Positions 9,024 through 18,256 are shown, numbered from the stretch's first letter. The stretch: DNA of 64,000 nt from Lentisphaerae bacterium WC36 (GCA_020683205.1 CP085689.1:3342230-3406229), one strand, 5' to 3'. Made by a program: numbers and translations. The notes: generated from the letters alone by a model not told the origin.

Positions 9024-9357
9024 AATTTAATTTTTGCATCGTATTTATAAAATATACGAAAAAAAAGCTAACGAATTAAATCGTCAGCTTCTTTAACTTT
9101 CTAAAAATAAATTTTGTAGAGAGAAATAGCTTTAAAATGTAAAGGCTATATTATGAAATTTTTAGAAATGTCCTATTTTACTATTATAAACTGAGATAAA
9201 AACACAATCTTAACAGTTTTTAATAAAATTTTTAGAAAAATTAAAAACAATTAGCTTTTTATAAATTTTTTTATGACTTAATACCATAGCGGCAACGTTA
9301 AAATAATCACTATTTAGGAGCGCAAATCTTAAAATAATGCTATAGAAAGTTGAAGAA
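9024..9357. other. Intergenic region between convergent genes
   Basis: 334 bases of very AT-rich sequence. Apart from the hairpin at 9058-9090 I see no open frame above about 15 codons with a ribosome site, no tRNA and no repeat. Confidence 0.5.
9058..9090 (-). terminator. Hairpin terminator, best on minus strand
   Basis: A 10-base-pair stem (9065-9074 with 9081-9090, one mismatch) has an eight-base T run on the minus strand and a weaker CTTTAACTTT tail on the plus strand. It sits between the S41 gene and the convergent acyltransferase gene and could serve both. Confidence 0.55.
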
Positions 9358-9984
9358 TTATCGGACTCTTATAGCTGGAGTGCCGAAGTAGGTCCCAGCT
9401 TCGATAATATCTCTAATTACTGTTGATCCTGCACCAATTAAGCACAATTCACAAATTTCAATATTATTGATAATAGTAGCACCTATACCACACCAACTTA
9501 AGTTGCCAATGCGTACTGTTCCTGCAAGGTTTACGCCTGGGGATATATGTACATAATCACCAATTTTGCAATCATGATCGACAGTCGCACCTGTATTTAT
9601 AATAGCTCCTTTACCAATAATTGTGTCGCAATTAATTGCTGCATTGGCAACTACAACAGATCCTGCTCCAATTTTTACTCGACTACCGATTGTTGCTGTT
9701 GGATGAATCAAAGTTGCAATTTGAAATCCATCCATTGTTAACTGTTCTGTAATGCGCTGGCGGATTTCGTTATTACCAATTGCGACAATAAATTCGTAGT
9801 CTTCTTTATATTTAGGAATTTTTTGGAACTCTTCATCATTGAATACTTCATAAGGGAAAAATTTTTTATCATCAGCCTTGATATCAAAAAAAACAACTTC
9901 ATCGTATTTAGTTGTTGCCTCTGCTACATCGGCAACAACCTTGCCGTGTCCGCTTGCCCCAATAATAGCTAAATCATTATGCAT
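9358..9984 (-). CDS. NeuD/PglD-family sugar O/N-acyltransferase
   Basis: 208 residues. It has an N-terminal PglD-type Rossmann-like domain (IIGASGHGKVVADV, residues 7-20) and a C-terminal left-handed beta-helix of hexapeptide repeats (about 95-205: IGSRVKIGAGSVVVANAAIN and onward). The likely catalytic base is H137 in TVDHDC, as in PglD. Relatives transfer acetyl groups from acetyl-CoA to nucleotide-activated amino sugars or sialic acid for glycan or envelope polysaccharide synthesis. The neighbouring divergent gene is a GT8 glycosyltransferase, which supports a role in surface glycan assembly. The acceptor cannot be read from sequence. The start lies after a GGGAAAA site. Confidence 0.85.
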   Translation of the reverse strand: MHNDLAIIGASGHGKVVADVAEATTKYDEVVFFDIKADDKKFFPYEVFNDEEFQKIPKYKEDYEFIVAIGNNEIRQRITEQLTMDGFQIATLIHPTATIGSRVKIGAGSVVVANAAINCDTIIGKGAIINTGATVDHDCKIGDYVHISPGVNLAGTVRIGNLSWCGIGATIINNIEICELCLIGAGSTVIRDIIEAGTYFGTPAIRVR

Positions 9985-10205
9985 AAAATTTTCCCTAGGT
10001 TAATATAGTTAAAGCTTTATAGTGAATATTATTCACAATAACTTCTTAAATGTTTAAAATCAAGAGAAAATCCTTGATATGCCATTTTCTTTGTTTATTT
10101 TATTAGTAGCTTTACTTGTTATAAAGCAAAAAAACTCTATATTAATTAAATTAACTCAAAAATATAACCTTGATAGGCTCTTGAAATAGCCTTTTGATAT
10201 AACTT

Positions 10206-11135
10206 ATGAACAAACAAACTGTCAAAATCGCAATGGCTAGCGATGATAATTATATAAATTTATTAATCATCGCACTTACTTCAGTTATCATGAACTCTTC
10301 TTCAAATGTGCATTGTTATATTTTGACGACGGGTTTTAGTTCTGAAAATTTAGCTAAACTTGAAAAGTTGAAAAAATTAGGTAACAGTGAATTTTCTTTT
10401 GAAATTATCACAATAAAAGAAAATGACTTTAAAGAGTTTCCAAAGGTTAGAAAACTTGGGTTAATGACTAATGCTCGACTGAAAATTCATAGGTTTATTC
10501 CAGATATTGATAAAATTTTATATCTTGATTGTGACATTGTTGCTATTGCAGATATTGCTGAATGTTTTAATCATGAATTTGCTAATGATGAATTATTTGG
10601 AGCGTGCATGGATTATGTTTCACCACAAAAAGCGGAACGTATCAAAGTAGATTATCACTCTTATTTTAACGCTGGAATTTTACTCATGAATCTTAAAAAA
10701 ATGCGTGAAATTAACTTTTCTAAGCTTTGTGGTGATTGCTTAAGCGATGAAACTTTGACGGTAAAAAATGATCAAGATCTACTAAATGCTGTCACTTCTA
10801 GAGCCAATTTAAAATGGTTGCGTTTGGCTGCTCATTGGAATGTGTTTGCTGATGTGAGCTTTAGAAAAATAAAAAAAACTAAGCTATACCACAATGAATT
10901 ATATTTGATAAAAGAAGCGCTTCAGTCCCCAAAAATTATTCATTATACAGGAATAAAACCTACAACCTATAATTATCGAGCTCGGTTTAAAAATATTTTC
11001 TGGGATTATGTTAGAAAAAGCCCAATTGCAGATTTATCTGAAACTGATAAAAACTTTAAAAATTTTATCTTGAAGTATTTTTCAACTCCAAAGTTACAAC
11101 GCAAATTTCGTTCGCTTACCAAAAGATTAAGATAA
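10206..11135 (+). CDS. Glycosyltransferase family 8 protein
   Basis: 309 residues with the GT8 (LgtC/general stress protein A) layout: an N-terminal nucleotide-binding start (VKIAMASDDNYINLLIIALT), the metal-binding DxD in ILYLDCDIV (D108-C-D110), FNAGILLMNL, KNDQDLLNAV and the C-terminal HYTGIKPTTYNY. It likely transfers glucose or galactose from a UDP-sugar to lipopolysaccharide or another glycan on the cytoplasmic side. It is divergent from the NeuD-like gene. No clear ribosome site precedes the first ATG (the preceding bases are TATAACTT), so the real start may lie a few codons downstream (for example M11) or the gene may be translated from a very short leader. Confidence 0.9.
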   Translation: MNKQTVKIAMASDDNYINLLIIALTSVIMNSSSNVHCYILTTGFSSENLAKLEKLKKLGNSEFSFEIITIKENDFKEFPKVRKLGLMTNARLKIHRFIPDIDKILYLDCDIVAIADIAECFNHEFANDELFGACMDYVSPQKAERIKVDYHSYFNAGILLMNLKKMREINFSKLCGDCLSDETLTVKNDQDLLNAVTSRANLKWLRLAAHWNVFADVSFRKIKKTKLYHNELYLIKEALQSPKIIHYTGIKPTTYNYRARFKNIFWDYVRKSPIADLSETDKNFKNFILKYFSTPKLQRKFRSLTKRLR

Positions 11136-11240
11136 TAAGAGAGCTAATTTAATTTTTAGACTTTAATTTTTAAACTTTTGTTGTACATTATTAAGTTTTT
11201 TGAAGAATAATAAAATAATCATATATAGGAATAAATTATA

Positions 11241-12533
11241 ATGAGTTTGTCAATTCCAACTTATTTAGAATGTGTGTCATGTGCGAAACAATATGACTTA
11301 AAAGATATTCGCTACAACTGTGAATGTGGCGGGATTTTAGATGTAAAACGTGATTTCAGTAATGTCAATGGTGAAGAATTAAAGGCGCTTTGGGAGAGCC
11401 GTTGGGGAGCTAAAAGTGGCATTTATTCGTCAGGAGTGTGGCGTTATAAAGAATTAATTTTAGACATCGATGAAAAATTTGTAGTAACACGTCAAGAGGG
11501 GAATACTCGTCTTTATGATGCTGGTAAAGCTGCTGATTACGTAGGTGTTAATAATTTTATGTTGAAACATGAAGGAGAAAACCCGACAGGTTCATTTAAG
11601 GATCGTGGTATGACTTGTGGTGTGACTGCTGCAAAAATGTATAATGCAACTTCTGTGGCGTGTGCATCAACTGGTAATACTTCGGCAAGCATGGCATCTT
11701 ATGCTGCTGTTTGCGGTATGAAGCCAGTTATTTTTATTCCAGAAGGAAAAATTGCTTATGGTAAATTAGCTCAAGCGTTAGCATTTGGTGGCGTGACATT
11801 ACAAATTGCGGGTAATTTTGATGATGCGATGGAATTAGTTCAGGATGTGTGTAATGAATTAAATATTTATTTAGTAAACTCAATTAACCCATTCCGTATT
11901 GAAGGGCAAAAAGCGATTGGTTTTGAAATTCTTCAACAGTTAGAGTGGAATGTTCCAGATTGGATTGTGATTCCAGGTGGTAATTTAGGCAATAATAGTG
12001 CATTAACTAAAGGACTTCAAGAATTACACGAACTTGGTATTATTAATAAAATTCCTCGCGTGGCAGTTATTCAGGCTGAAGGTTCTGCTCCATTATCAAA
12101 AATGTGGAAAAACAAAACTCCATTTGAAGCGGTTAAAGATCCTGATACGATTGCGACAGCTATTAAGATTGGAAACCCAGTTTCATGGGAAAAATCACTG
12201 CGTGGCTTAGAATGGTGTAATGGCGTAGTTGAAGATGTTACGGAACAAGAAATTATGGACGCCAAAGCATGGGTTGATGCGTCAGGTATTGGTGCAGAGC
12301 CTGCGTCATGTTGCTCGGTTGCTGGCACTAAAAAATTAGTTGATGCTGGCGTGATTAAGCCAGAAGAGTCAGTAGTTGGTATTTTAACTGGTAATGTTTT
12401 AAAAGATCCTGATGCGGTGATTGGTTATCATAAGGATGAACTTGGTCATATGAATATCAAGGGAACATATTCAAATAAACCTCAATTAATTGAGGCAACT
12501 CTTGAAGCTGTGAAGAAAGCTTTAAGCAAGTAA
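11241..12533 (+). CDS. thrC: Threonine synthase
   Basis: 430 residues. Converts O-phospho-L-homoserine to L-threonine with pyridoxal phosphate. A short N-terminal cysteine motif region (CVSCAKQY and CECGG) of the Thr-synthase N-terminal type is followed by the PLP fold. The cofactor lysine is K120 in ENPTGSFKDRGM and the phosphate-binding region is STGNTSASMASYAA. The glycine-rich phosphate cup GGNLGNN is also present. Length and motifs fit the short bacterial/archaeal class. An AGGA site lies 11 bases before the ATG. No other threonine-pathway gene is adjacent. A terminator follows 25 bases after the stop. Confidence 0.95.
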   Translation: MSLSIPTYLECVSCAKQYDLKDIRYNCECGGILDVKRDFSNVNGEELKALWESRWGAKSGIYSSGVWRYKELILDIDEKFVVTRQEGNTRLYDAGKAADYVGVNNFMLKHEGENPTGSFKDRGMTCGVTAAKMYNATSVACASTGNTSASMASYAAVCGMKPVIFIPEGKIAYGKLAQALAFGGVTLQIAGNFDDAMELVQDVCNELNIYLVNSINPFRIEGQKAIGFEILQQLEWNVPDWIVIPGGNLGNNSALTKGLQELHELGIINKIPRVAVIQAEGSAPLSKMWKNKTPFEAVKDPDTIATAIKIGNPVSWEKSLRGLEWCNGVVEDVTEQEIMDAKAWVDASGIGAEPASCCSVAGTKKLVDAGVIKPEESVVGILTGNVLKDPDAVIGYHKDELGHMNIKGTYSNKPQLIEATLEAVKKALSK

Positions 12534-12558
12534 GCTTGATATATAATTTTTTGATTAT

Positions 12559-12594
12559 AATGCTTTTGAATGAAATTTCAGGAGCATTTTTTTT
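12559..12594 (+). terminator. Terminator after thrC
   Basis: AATGCT (12559-12564) pairs with AGCATT (12583-12588), with further imperfect pairing inside. An eight-base T run to 12594 follows. Confidence 0.65.
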
Positions 12595-12655
12595 GTAATC
12601 TTTTTGTCGTGTGCTAATTTATATTCACTGAAATTGTCAAGGAGAAATTAAAAAA

Positions 12656-13474
12656 ATGATGAAAAAACAAAAATCAAAGTACTATTTTTATTGTAAACCA
12701 TTGCAAATATTTTTGCTTGTTATAGGCTTTTTTTTGATTGGAAGCTCATGGTATAAAGAATTAATCAAAAGTGTGGCCCTTGGCTATAATGAATGGTTAA
12801 ATTTTTTACCTTTGTTACTCATATTACAGATTTTTCTGCATAAAAATACACCTCAAAAGTGGAGAATTAGCAAAGTAATCGATAAAAATTTTACTTGCTA
12901 TGGGTTAGTCCTATTGGCTTTCTTTTCATGTTATAATGTAATTGTTCTTTTTCTTAATAGTTTTTGCAACGATTTTATCGTTGCAGAAATAATCATCAAT
13001 GTGATTACTAATATTATTAATTTAGCGGTCTTGAGTTTTACAATTTATTATTTAAAGAACGAGATTGCGCTATTTCAAAAACATCAAAAGTTTTTCAAAA
13101 GTTTTTCGATTCTTTTTATTGGAACCGCTATTTGCGGGATGTTTTATGGAATTATTGAAAATTTAGCGATGGTCGTGTGGCCGTTGTTTTTGTTTGCTAC
13201 GCTATTTGTCTTTGAGCTATTTTGGTTCATGCAGAGGTTGTATCATTTTATTTTCTTAAAAGAATTTGATGAAAGTGAATACGCTGAATATAAGATTACT
13301 GAAACTCAAAAAGAACCTGTTAAGTTTAGCATCAAATTTGATAAAGGTGTGTTGGTGCAAGTTATTATGATTGCAATAATATTGAGTTGTGTTTATGTTT
13401 TATATAAAAAACATGATGAACCTAGAAACATTGAGCAACAACAATTGGGCAAAGAAATATCTTTAGCAATGTAA
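12656..13474 (+). CDS. Unknown multi-spanning membrane protein
   Basis: 272 residues; not recognised. Six or seven hydrophobic stretches can be seen, including about 18-35 (FLLVIGFFLIGS), 50-65, 83-105, 112-135, 153-180 and 182-200. A hydrophilic stretch rich in Glu and Lys (about 215-238) follows, and a final membrane segment near 246-262 leaves a short charged C-terminal tail. There is no signal-peptide cleavage motif or known catalytic motif. AAGGAG lies 11 bases before the ATG-ATG pair. A strong hairpin follows, so the gene is probably monocistronic. Confidence 0.7.
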   Translation: MMKKQKSKYYFYCKPLQIFLLVIGFFLIGSSWYKELIKSVALGYNEWLNFLPLLLILQIFLHKNTPQKWRISKVIDKNFTCYGLVLLAFFSCYNVIVLFLNSFCNDFIVAEIIINVITNIINLAVLSFTIYYLKNEIALFQKHQKFFKSFSILFIGTAICGMFYGIIENLAMVVWPLFLFATLFVFELFWFMQRLYHFIFLKEFDESEYAEYKITETQKEPVKFSIKFDKGVLVQVIMIAIILSCVYVLYKKHDEPRNIEQQQLGKEISLAM

Positions 13475-13483
13475 TTAACAGTT

Positions 13484-13513
13484 AAAAATTTCATAAAAAA
13501 TTATGAAATTTTT
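13484..13513 (+). terminator. Hairpin terminator after membrane protein gene
   Basis: A perfect 13-base-pair stem (13484-13496 with 13501-13513) has an AAAA loop, and the right arm ends in five T. It sits 10 bases after the stop codon. Confidence 0.6.
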
Positions 13514-13769
13514 AATAATTATAATATTTTATTTTAATACTTCACGCAAGCTTTAACATAATTCTAACATAATTTAATACTACTCTAACAATTCCTTTAT
13601 TTTGATTTAACCATAAAATACTAAGTTATGCTCCAATAATTTTAGAAGTTATAAAAATTACTTTTTAACTTCTTTATTATATTATGGGAATTTAAAAAAT
13701 ATTTCAATAAAAATATCGAGCATGAAAATTTTGGACTTTGTTGCTCGAAAATAAGGAATCTTAGTAACT

Positions 13770-15374
13770 ATGACAGAGATCAAACGTGAAATTTTAGAAA
13801 ATCGTTTAAAAGAAGTAAAACAGCGCTTAGAAGAAACGGAAAAGCGTTTGGAAAACTATTGCTCAGCAGAAGAAATGAAGGATATGGTTAACAAGTTATC
13901 TGCCGAAAGGGCGAAAGCTGAAGAAGAGATGATGGATTTGCTTGTTGAGCTAGAAGAGCCATTTCGTGTTGAAGCATGGCAAGGATTTAAAAATGGACTT
14001 TTAACAACGATTAAGCAGGCTGAGAAATCTCTAAAAAATAGCATTGAAAAGCATCGCAAAGTTGAATCTGCTAAACCTATTGTTGGTCCAATTTTAGAAA
14101 AAATTACTTCTAATAAGTTTGTGGCATGGTTTTCGATTGTGTTGCTGGTGTATTTATTATTGTTGTCAGTTGGAGGATTGAGTGCTGGTTTCAAGTGGAT
14201 CTCTGGCGGCAAAGAACAGGCTGAACAACTTTTTAAATTTGCAACGAACCCATTTATGGGTTTGATTATAGGTATGTTGGCGACTGCGTTAGTGCAATCT
14301 TCGTCAACAACAACTTCAATTATTGTTACACTGTGTGCGGGAGGATTGCCAATTAGTGCGGCTGTCCCGATGGTGCTTGGAGCTAATATTGGAACTACTG
14401 TTACAAATTCTTTAGTTAGTTTAGGGCATATTGGCAATGCTCGTGAATTTAAGCGTGCGTTTGCGGCTGCAACAGTTCATGATTTTTTTAACCTTTTAGC
14501 CGTGTTAATATTTTTACCGCTCGAAATTATTTTTCATCCGTTGGAGAAAGTTTCAGGATATTTATCCCAGACTTTAATTGGGAGTAGCTCTTTTAATGTA
14601 AAAGATTTCAATTTTGTAAAAACGGTTACCAAACCTGTAATAGGAGGAGCTAAAAGCCTGTTTAAAATGATCCCTGGAGAAAATTGGATTGGAGCTAGTT
14701 TATTTATTATTGTTGCTGTAATATTAGTTTTTACTGCTATTTTATTACTTGGAAAATTATTACGTACTATGATGGTTGGTAAAGCTGAAGAAATTTTCCA
14801 CAAAGCTGTAGGTCGTTCATCAACTACTGGTATTGGAGCAGGAGCATTAATCACAGTTTTAGTACAGTCTTCTTCGACCACAACGAGTTTAATCGTTCCT
14901 TTAGCTGGATCAGGAATAATGTCTTTAAAACAAATTTACCCATTTACTTTGGGTGCTAATATTGGAACGTGTGTAACTTCCTTGCTTGCTGCGATGGCGA
15001 TTACTGGAAGTGGGGCAGTTGAAGCGCTACAAGTTGCTTTAGTTCATTTATTATACAACAGCCTTGCCGTAGTTGTAATTTACGGTGTAGTTTTCTTGAG
15101 AACAATTCCATTATGGTGTGCAACAAGTTTAGCACGTATTGCCTCTGAACGTAAAAGTTTAGCATTTTTATATATTGTTGGAATTTTCTTTGTGATGCCT
15201 GCAATTTGCCTGGGAACATATAATAAGCTATATAGTAATAAAACTCAAAAAGAGTTATCGACGGACGTTTTACAATTAGAAACACAAGTAGCTGGAACAA
15301 GTAAACAAAAAACTACAGCAATTAATTCAGTTGTGTGTCCTAAGTGTAGTACTAAGGTGAAAATTCATAATTAA
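13770..15374 (+). CDS. Na/Pi cotransporter family protein with coiled-coil N-terminus
   Basis: 534 residues. Residues 1-105 are a charged, probably coiled-coil cytoplasmic segment (KREILENRLKEVKQRLEETE). The rest is a sodium-phosphate symporter fold with two inverted PF02690-type repeats, each with the signature QSSSTTTS (Q176 and Q366), about nine membrane segments and a C-terminal soluble tail. The tail ends in CPKCSTKVKIHN, a single CxxC knuckle. In the usual bacterial NptA/YjbB proteins the regulatory PhoU-like helical domain is C-terminal; here the helical part is at the N-terminus. It likely moves phosphate, although some family members act mainly as exporters. The start follows an AAGGAA site. 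Confidence 0.85.
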   Translation: MTEIKREILENRLKEVKQRLEETEKRLENYCSAEEMKDMVNKLSAERAKAEEEMMDLLVELEEPFRVEAWQGFKNGLLTTIKQAEKSLKNSIEKHRKVESAKPIVGPILEKITSNKFVAWFSIVLLVYLLLLSVGGLSAGFKWISGGKEQAEQLFKFATNPFMGLIIGMLATALVQSSSTTTSIIVTLCAGGLPISAAVPMVLGANIGTTVTNSLVSLGHIGNAREFKRAFAAATVHDFFNLLAVLIFLPLEIIFHPLEKVSGYLSQTLIGSSSFNVKDFNFVKTVTKPVIGGAKSLFKMIPGENWIGASLFIIVAVILVFTAILLLGKLLRTMMVGKAEEIFHKAVGRSSTTGIGAGALITVLVQSSSTTTSLIVPLAGSGIMSLKQIYPFTLGANIGTCVTSLLAAMAITGSGAVEALQVALVHLLYNSLAVVVIYGVVFLRTIPLWCATSLARIASERKSLAFLYIVGIFFVMPAICLGTYNKLYSNKTQKELSTDVLQLETQVAGTSKQKTTAINSVVCPKCSTKVKIHN

Positions 15375-15421
15375 TGAAATAATTATTAATGATATTTTTT
15401 TTAAATAATTTTATTTTATAC

Positions 15422-15452
15422 AACACTGCAAAAAAAATTGCAGTGTTTTTTG
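15422..15452 (+). terminator. Terminator after Na/Pi cotransporter gene
   Basis: AACACTGCA (15422-15430) pairs perfectly with TGCAGTGTT (15439-15447). The loop is eight bases and a T-rich tail follows. Confidence 0.85.
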
Positions 15453-15577
15453 TTTTTTGACAATATTTTTATTTTAGTGTACGTTATATAAAAGAAGGAA
15501 AAATTTGATTAATCACTCTATGAAACTTCAATTTATTATATTGTGATATTCGTGAAAAGTAAAACCAAGGGAAAATT

Positions 15578-17155
15578 ATGAATTTAATAAGAAGAATAAC
15601 TCCATTATGTGCCTTAGGTGCTATTGGATTGATTGGAAATGCTAATGCCAAAGAAGATGTTACTAATCGTCCAAATGTAATTTTAATTATTGCAGATCAA
15701 TGGCGGGGTGATGCTGTTGGGGTCGTTAATCCAGAAATTAGAACGCCAAATATTGATTATTTGGCAAGTCGTGGTGCAATGTTTGTCAATGGCTTTTCGG
15801 CGGTTCCGTCATGTATCCCTGCTAGAGCCATTTTAATGACTGGTTTGAATCAGTGGCATACGGGTTTGACTGGGTATGGTGGTGGCGGAGTGCCTTCAAA
15901 TCGCTATGCAAAAACTTTACCACAAATTTTTACTGAGGCTGGTTACAATACACAGATGGTTGGGAAGGGTCACTTTAAGCCATACACTGCTAAGATGGGT
16001 TTTGAAAATACCTTAATTGATGAAGCAGGCGATATGGTTATTGATAAATATTTTCATAAAGGTAAAGCAAACAATGATTACCGTAAATGGTTTTACGCAA
16101 ATCGTCCATCAGAATTTATTACCCCTGAAGACCATGGGGTTGATTGGAATAGTTGGCATTCACGCCCATGGCATATGGCTGAAATGTATCACCCAACCGC
16201 ATGGACGATGACTACAGCAATCGAATATTTGGAAAATCAAAAGAAAAATAAAAAGCCATTTTTCTTAAAAATTTCATTTCATCGTCCGCATTCGCCATTT
16301 GTTCCCCCAAAGTATTATTGGGAATACTATGCTAATAAAAAATTAAGTCAACCTAAAGTGGGTGATTGGGCAAAAATGTACGATAGTCCAATGACAGCAT
16401 TTGATCCAAATGCTTCTCATGGAAAACAATCTGCGGAAAGTAACCGTTTAGCGAAAATTGGTTATTATGGAGAAGTTAGTTTCATTGATACTCAAGTTGG
16501 AAGATTAATTAATTATATGCGTGGAAGTCGTGGAAATGATTTTAAAAATACTTGGATTATTGTGACTAGTGATCATGGAGATCAACTTGGCGATCATAAT
16601 TTATGGCGTAAAACTTATCCTTATCAAGGTAGCGTGCGTATCCCATTTATTGTTGTGCCTCCTGCCAAATTAAGAGGTAAATTCACCAATGGTAAAGATT
16701 TTATTCGTAAGGAAGTTGTCGAACTACAAGATATTATGCCAACATTGTTAAGCGCTGCTAATTTGGACGTACCAAAGTATTTGGATGGACTTGATATAAC
16801 TAAAATTATGAAAGATAAAGATGCGAAGTGGCGCGAGTATTTACATGGAGAACATAGTCGCTGTTATTCAGCTCCTCAGGCAAATCATTTCTTAACCGAT
16901 GGGAAAGTTAAATATATTTGGTTGCCTCAAGTTGGACAAGAGCAATTTTTTGACTTAGAAAATGACCCAGATGAATTAATTGATTTAGCGCAACAAGCTG
17001 AATATCAAGAGCAAATCGCATTATGGCGTCAACGCTTGATAAAAGAATTAGCCCCACGTGGAGAAAAATTTGTAAAAGATGGTAAATTAGTAAAAGGAAG
17101 ATCTTTTACTTTTACTCCATGGTATAAGAAAACTTATACAGGACAGGATAAATAG
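15578..17155 (+). CDS. Secreted sulfatase (formylglycine-dependent, Cys type)
   Basis: 525 residues. The signal peptide runs to about residue 24 (ending GNANA). The alkaline-phosphatase-like sulfatase domain begins with the metal-binding IIADQWRGDAVG. The activation signature is C79-I-P-A-R83 followed by ILMTGL, the cysteine form that must be oxidised to formylglycine. Further motifs are GKGHFKPY, SFHRPHSPFVPP and TSDHGDQLGDH with metal-binding Asp/His. It acts outside the cytoplasm on sulfated glycans, a common trait of Lentisphaerota and Planctomycetota. The substrate (fucan, mucin, glycosaminoglycan and so on) cannot be inferred. AAGGGAAA precedes the ATG. A lipoprotein with a glycan-binding-like fold follows after a terminator. 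Confidence 0.93.
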   Translation: MNLIRRITPLCALGAIGLIGNANAKEDVTNRPNVILIIADQWRGDAVGVVNPEIRTPNIDYLASRGAMFVNGFSAVPSCIPARAILMTGLNQWHTGLTGYGGGGVPSNRYAKTLPQIFTEAGYNTQMVGKGHFKPYTAKMGFENTLIDEAGDMVIDKYFHKGKANNDYRKWFYANRPSEFITPEDHGVDWNSWHSRPWHMAEMYHPTAWTMTTAIEYLENQKKNKKPFFLKISFHRPHSPFVPPKYYWEYYANKKLSQPKVGDWAKMYDSPMTAFDPNASHGKQSAESNRLAKIGYYGEVSFIDTQVGRLINYMRGSRGNDFKNTWIIVTSDHGDQLGDHNLWRKTYPYQGSVRIPFIVVPPAKLRGKFTNGKDFIRKEVVELQDIMPTLLSAANLDVPKYLDGLDITKIMKDKDAKWREYLHGEHSRCYSAPQANHFLTDGKVKYIWLPQVGQEQFFDLENDPDELIDLAQQAEYQEQIALWRQRLIKELAPRGEKFVKDGKLVKGRSFTFTPWYKKTYTGQDK

Positions 17156-17197
17156 TTATGACTTTTTTTGTGAAATAAAGTAATTCATTAAATATTT

Positions 17198-17234
17198 AAA
17201 CTATTAAGTTGAAATAATACTTAATAGTTTTTTT
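17198..17234 (+). terminator. Terminator after sulfatase gene
   Basis: A perfect 12-base-pair stem (17198-17209 with 17219-17230) has a nine-base loop and is followed by a T run to 17234. Confidence 0.85.
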
Positions 17235-17319
17235 ATTAGATGTTAAAAGGTGTAATCGTAAAGAAATATTTTTTTGAGTTGAAATAGGACGAAAAAAATG
17301 ACATAATAAAATAATATTT

Positions 17320-17348
17320 TACAAACAGCGCTTATAGTTTTATATTAA
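17320..17348 (+). promoter_or_regulatory. Possible promoter for the lipoprotein gene
   Basis: TTTACA at 17320-17325 and TATATT about 17 bases later lie some 40 bases upstream of the lipoprotein start. A second candidate (TTGAAA at 17279, CATAAT at 17302) lies further upstream. The choice is uncertain. Confidence 0.35.
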
Positions 17349-17388
17349 TAGAGTTTAAACGCCTTTTTTTAATATGGATGGAGTTAAA

Positions 17389-18186
17389 ATGCTTAAATTA
17401 AATAAAAAAATGATGACAGTGCCATTGTCTGGGGTATTGTTTTTACTTGGACTATGTTCATGCAATATGAGCATTGATTTTGATGGTTCAAAAGACGGGA
17501 TGAGTGTTATTATTCCAAAAATTAGTTTTAAAGAACAAACACAGTTTATTGCTGATAGACTTTTGTATACTGATTTTTTTAGTAGTTTAAATGACTGGGT
17601 AATTCAACAACAAACGCCAAATAGTGTAAAAGTTGAAGACAATGTTTTAAAAGTTTACGAACCAAAAGGCGCGACCGTATGGTTCAAAAAAAAATTAACT
17701 GAACCAGTTATGATTCAATATGAAGTAACAATGCGTGAAAATGTGCGTGTTTCGGACATGAATTGTTTCTGGATGGCAAGTAATGCTGATGGCTCTGCGC
17801 CATTTAAGCCAGACCGTAAAAAAGGTGAAACGCCAATGCGTAATGGTGCATTCAGTGAATATGACAATATGAAAACGTATTATGTTGGCTGTGGCGGCCA
17901 CAATAATACCAAAACACGTTTTCGGCGTTATGCTGGTAATGGTGAAAAACCATTATTTTTAGAGCATGATTTAATTGCTAAAAAATATCTTTTAGAAGCA
18001 AATAAAATCTATAAAATTCAATTAGTCGTTTTTGGAGAGACTATTCAATATTTTCGTAATGGTGAACTTTTTTATGACTTTAAAGATAGTAAACCATTCA
18101 CCAAAGGTTATTTTGGCTTTAGAGCATACAACGCTTCATACGATGTAAAAAATTTCCGAGTTTTTTCATTGAAGCGTAATAAATAA
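17389..18186 (+). CDS. Lipoprotein with DUF6250/concanavalin-like domain
   Basis: 265 residues from the chosen ATG. An upstream in-frame ATG at 17374 overlaps the ribosome site (GGATGGAG), so 17389 is preferred. The lipoprotein signal ends in the lipobox LCSC at about residue 26. Residues about 65-265 look like a beta-sandwich (DUF6250-like: NDWVIQQQTPNSV, WFKKKLTEPVMIQYEVTM, NCFWMASN, TRFRRYAGNGEKPL, GYFGFRAYNASYDVKNFRVF). Such domains occur next to sulfatases and polysaccharide lyases in this phylum group. A role in binding or cleaving a glycan is inference; no catalytic pair can be assigned. It is anchored to a membrane facing the periplasm or outside. Confidence 0.75.
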   Translation: MLKLNKKMMTVPLSGVLFLLGLCSCNMSIDFDGSKDGMSVIIPKISFKEQTQFIADRLLYTDFFSSLNDWVIQQQTPNSVKVEDNVLKVYEPKGATVWFKKKLTEPVMIQYEVTMRENVRVSDMNCFWMASNADGSAPFKPDRKKGETPMRNGAFSEYDNMKTYYVGCGGHNNTKTRFRRYAGNGEKPLFLEHDLIAKKYLLEANKIYKIQLVVFGETIQYFRNGELFYDFKDSKPFTKGYFGFRAYNASYDVKNFRVFSLKRNK

Positions 18187-18228
18187 TTGTAAATTTGCGA
18201 AAAACAAAAGCTTAAGACAACTGAAAAT

Positions 18229-18256
18229 TTGAAAATTTGAAAATTTTGTCTATATT
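18229..18256 (+). promoter_or_regulatory. Possible promoter of yebC
   Basis: TTGAAA at 18229-18234 and TATATT at 18251-18256 (16-base spacer) lie about 50 bases before the yebC start, next to a threefold GAAAATTT repeat. Confidence 0.4.

Noticed and set aside
9091-9357. Possible small gene between the S41 peptidase and NeuD-like genes
   Set aside because: The longest ATG frames are about 13-15 codons and lack ribosome sites.
13856-14437. A 193-residue open frame antisense to the Na/Pi cotransporter gene
   Set aside because: It lies wholly within the real gene, has no ribosome site, and its composition (Ser, Pro, Ile-rich, no family motif) is that of a mirror frame.
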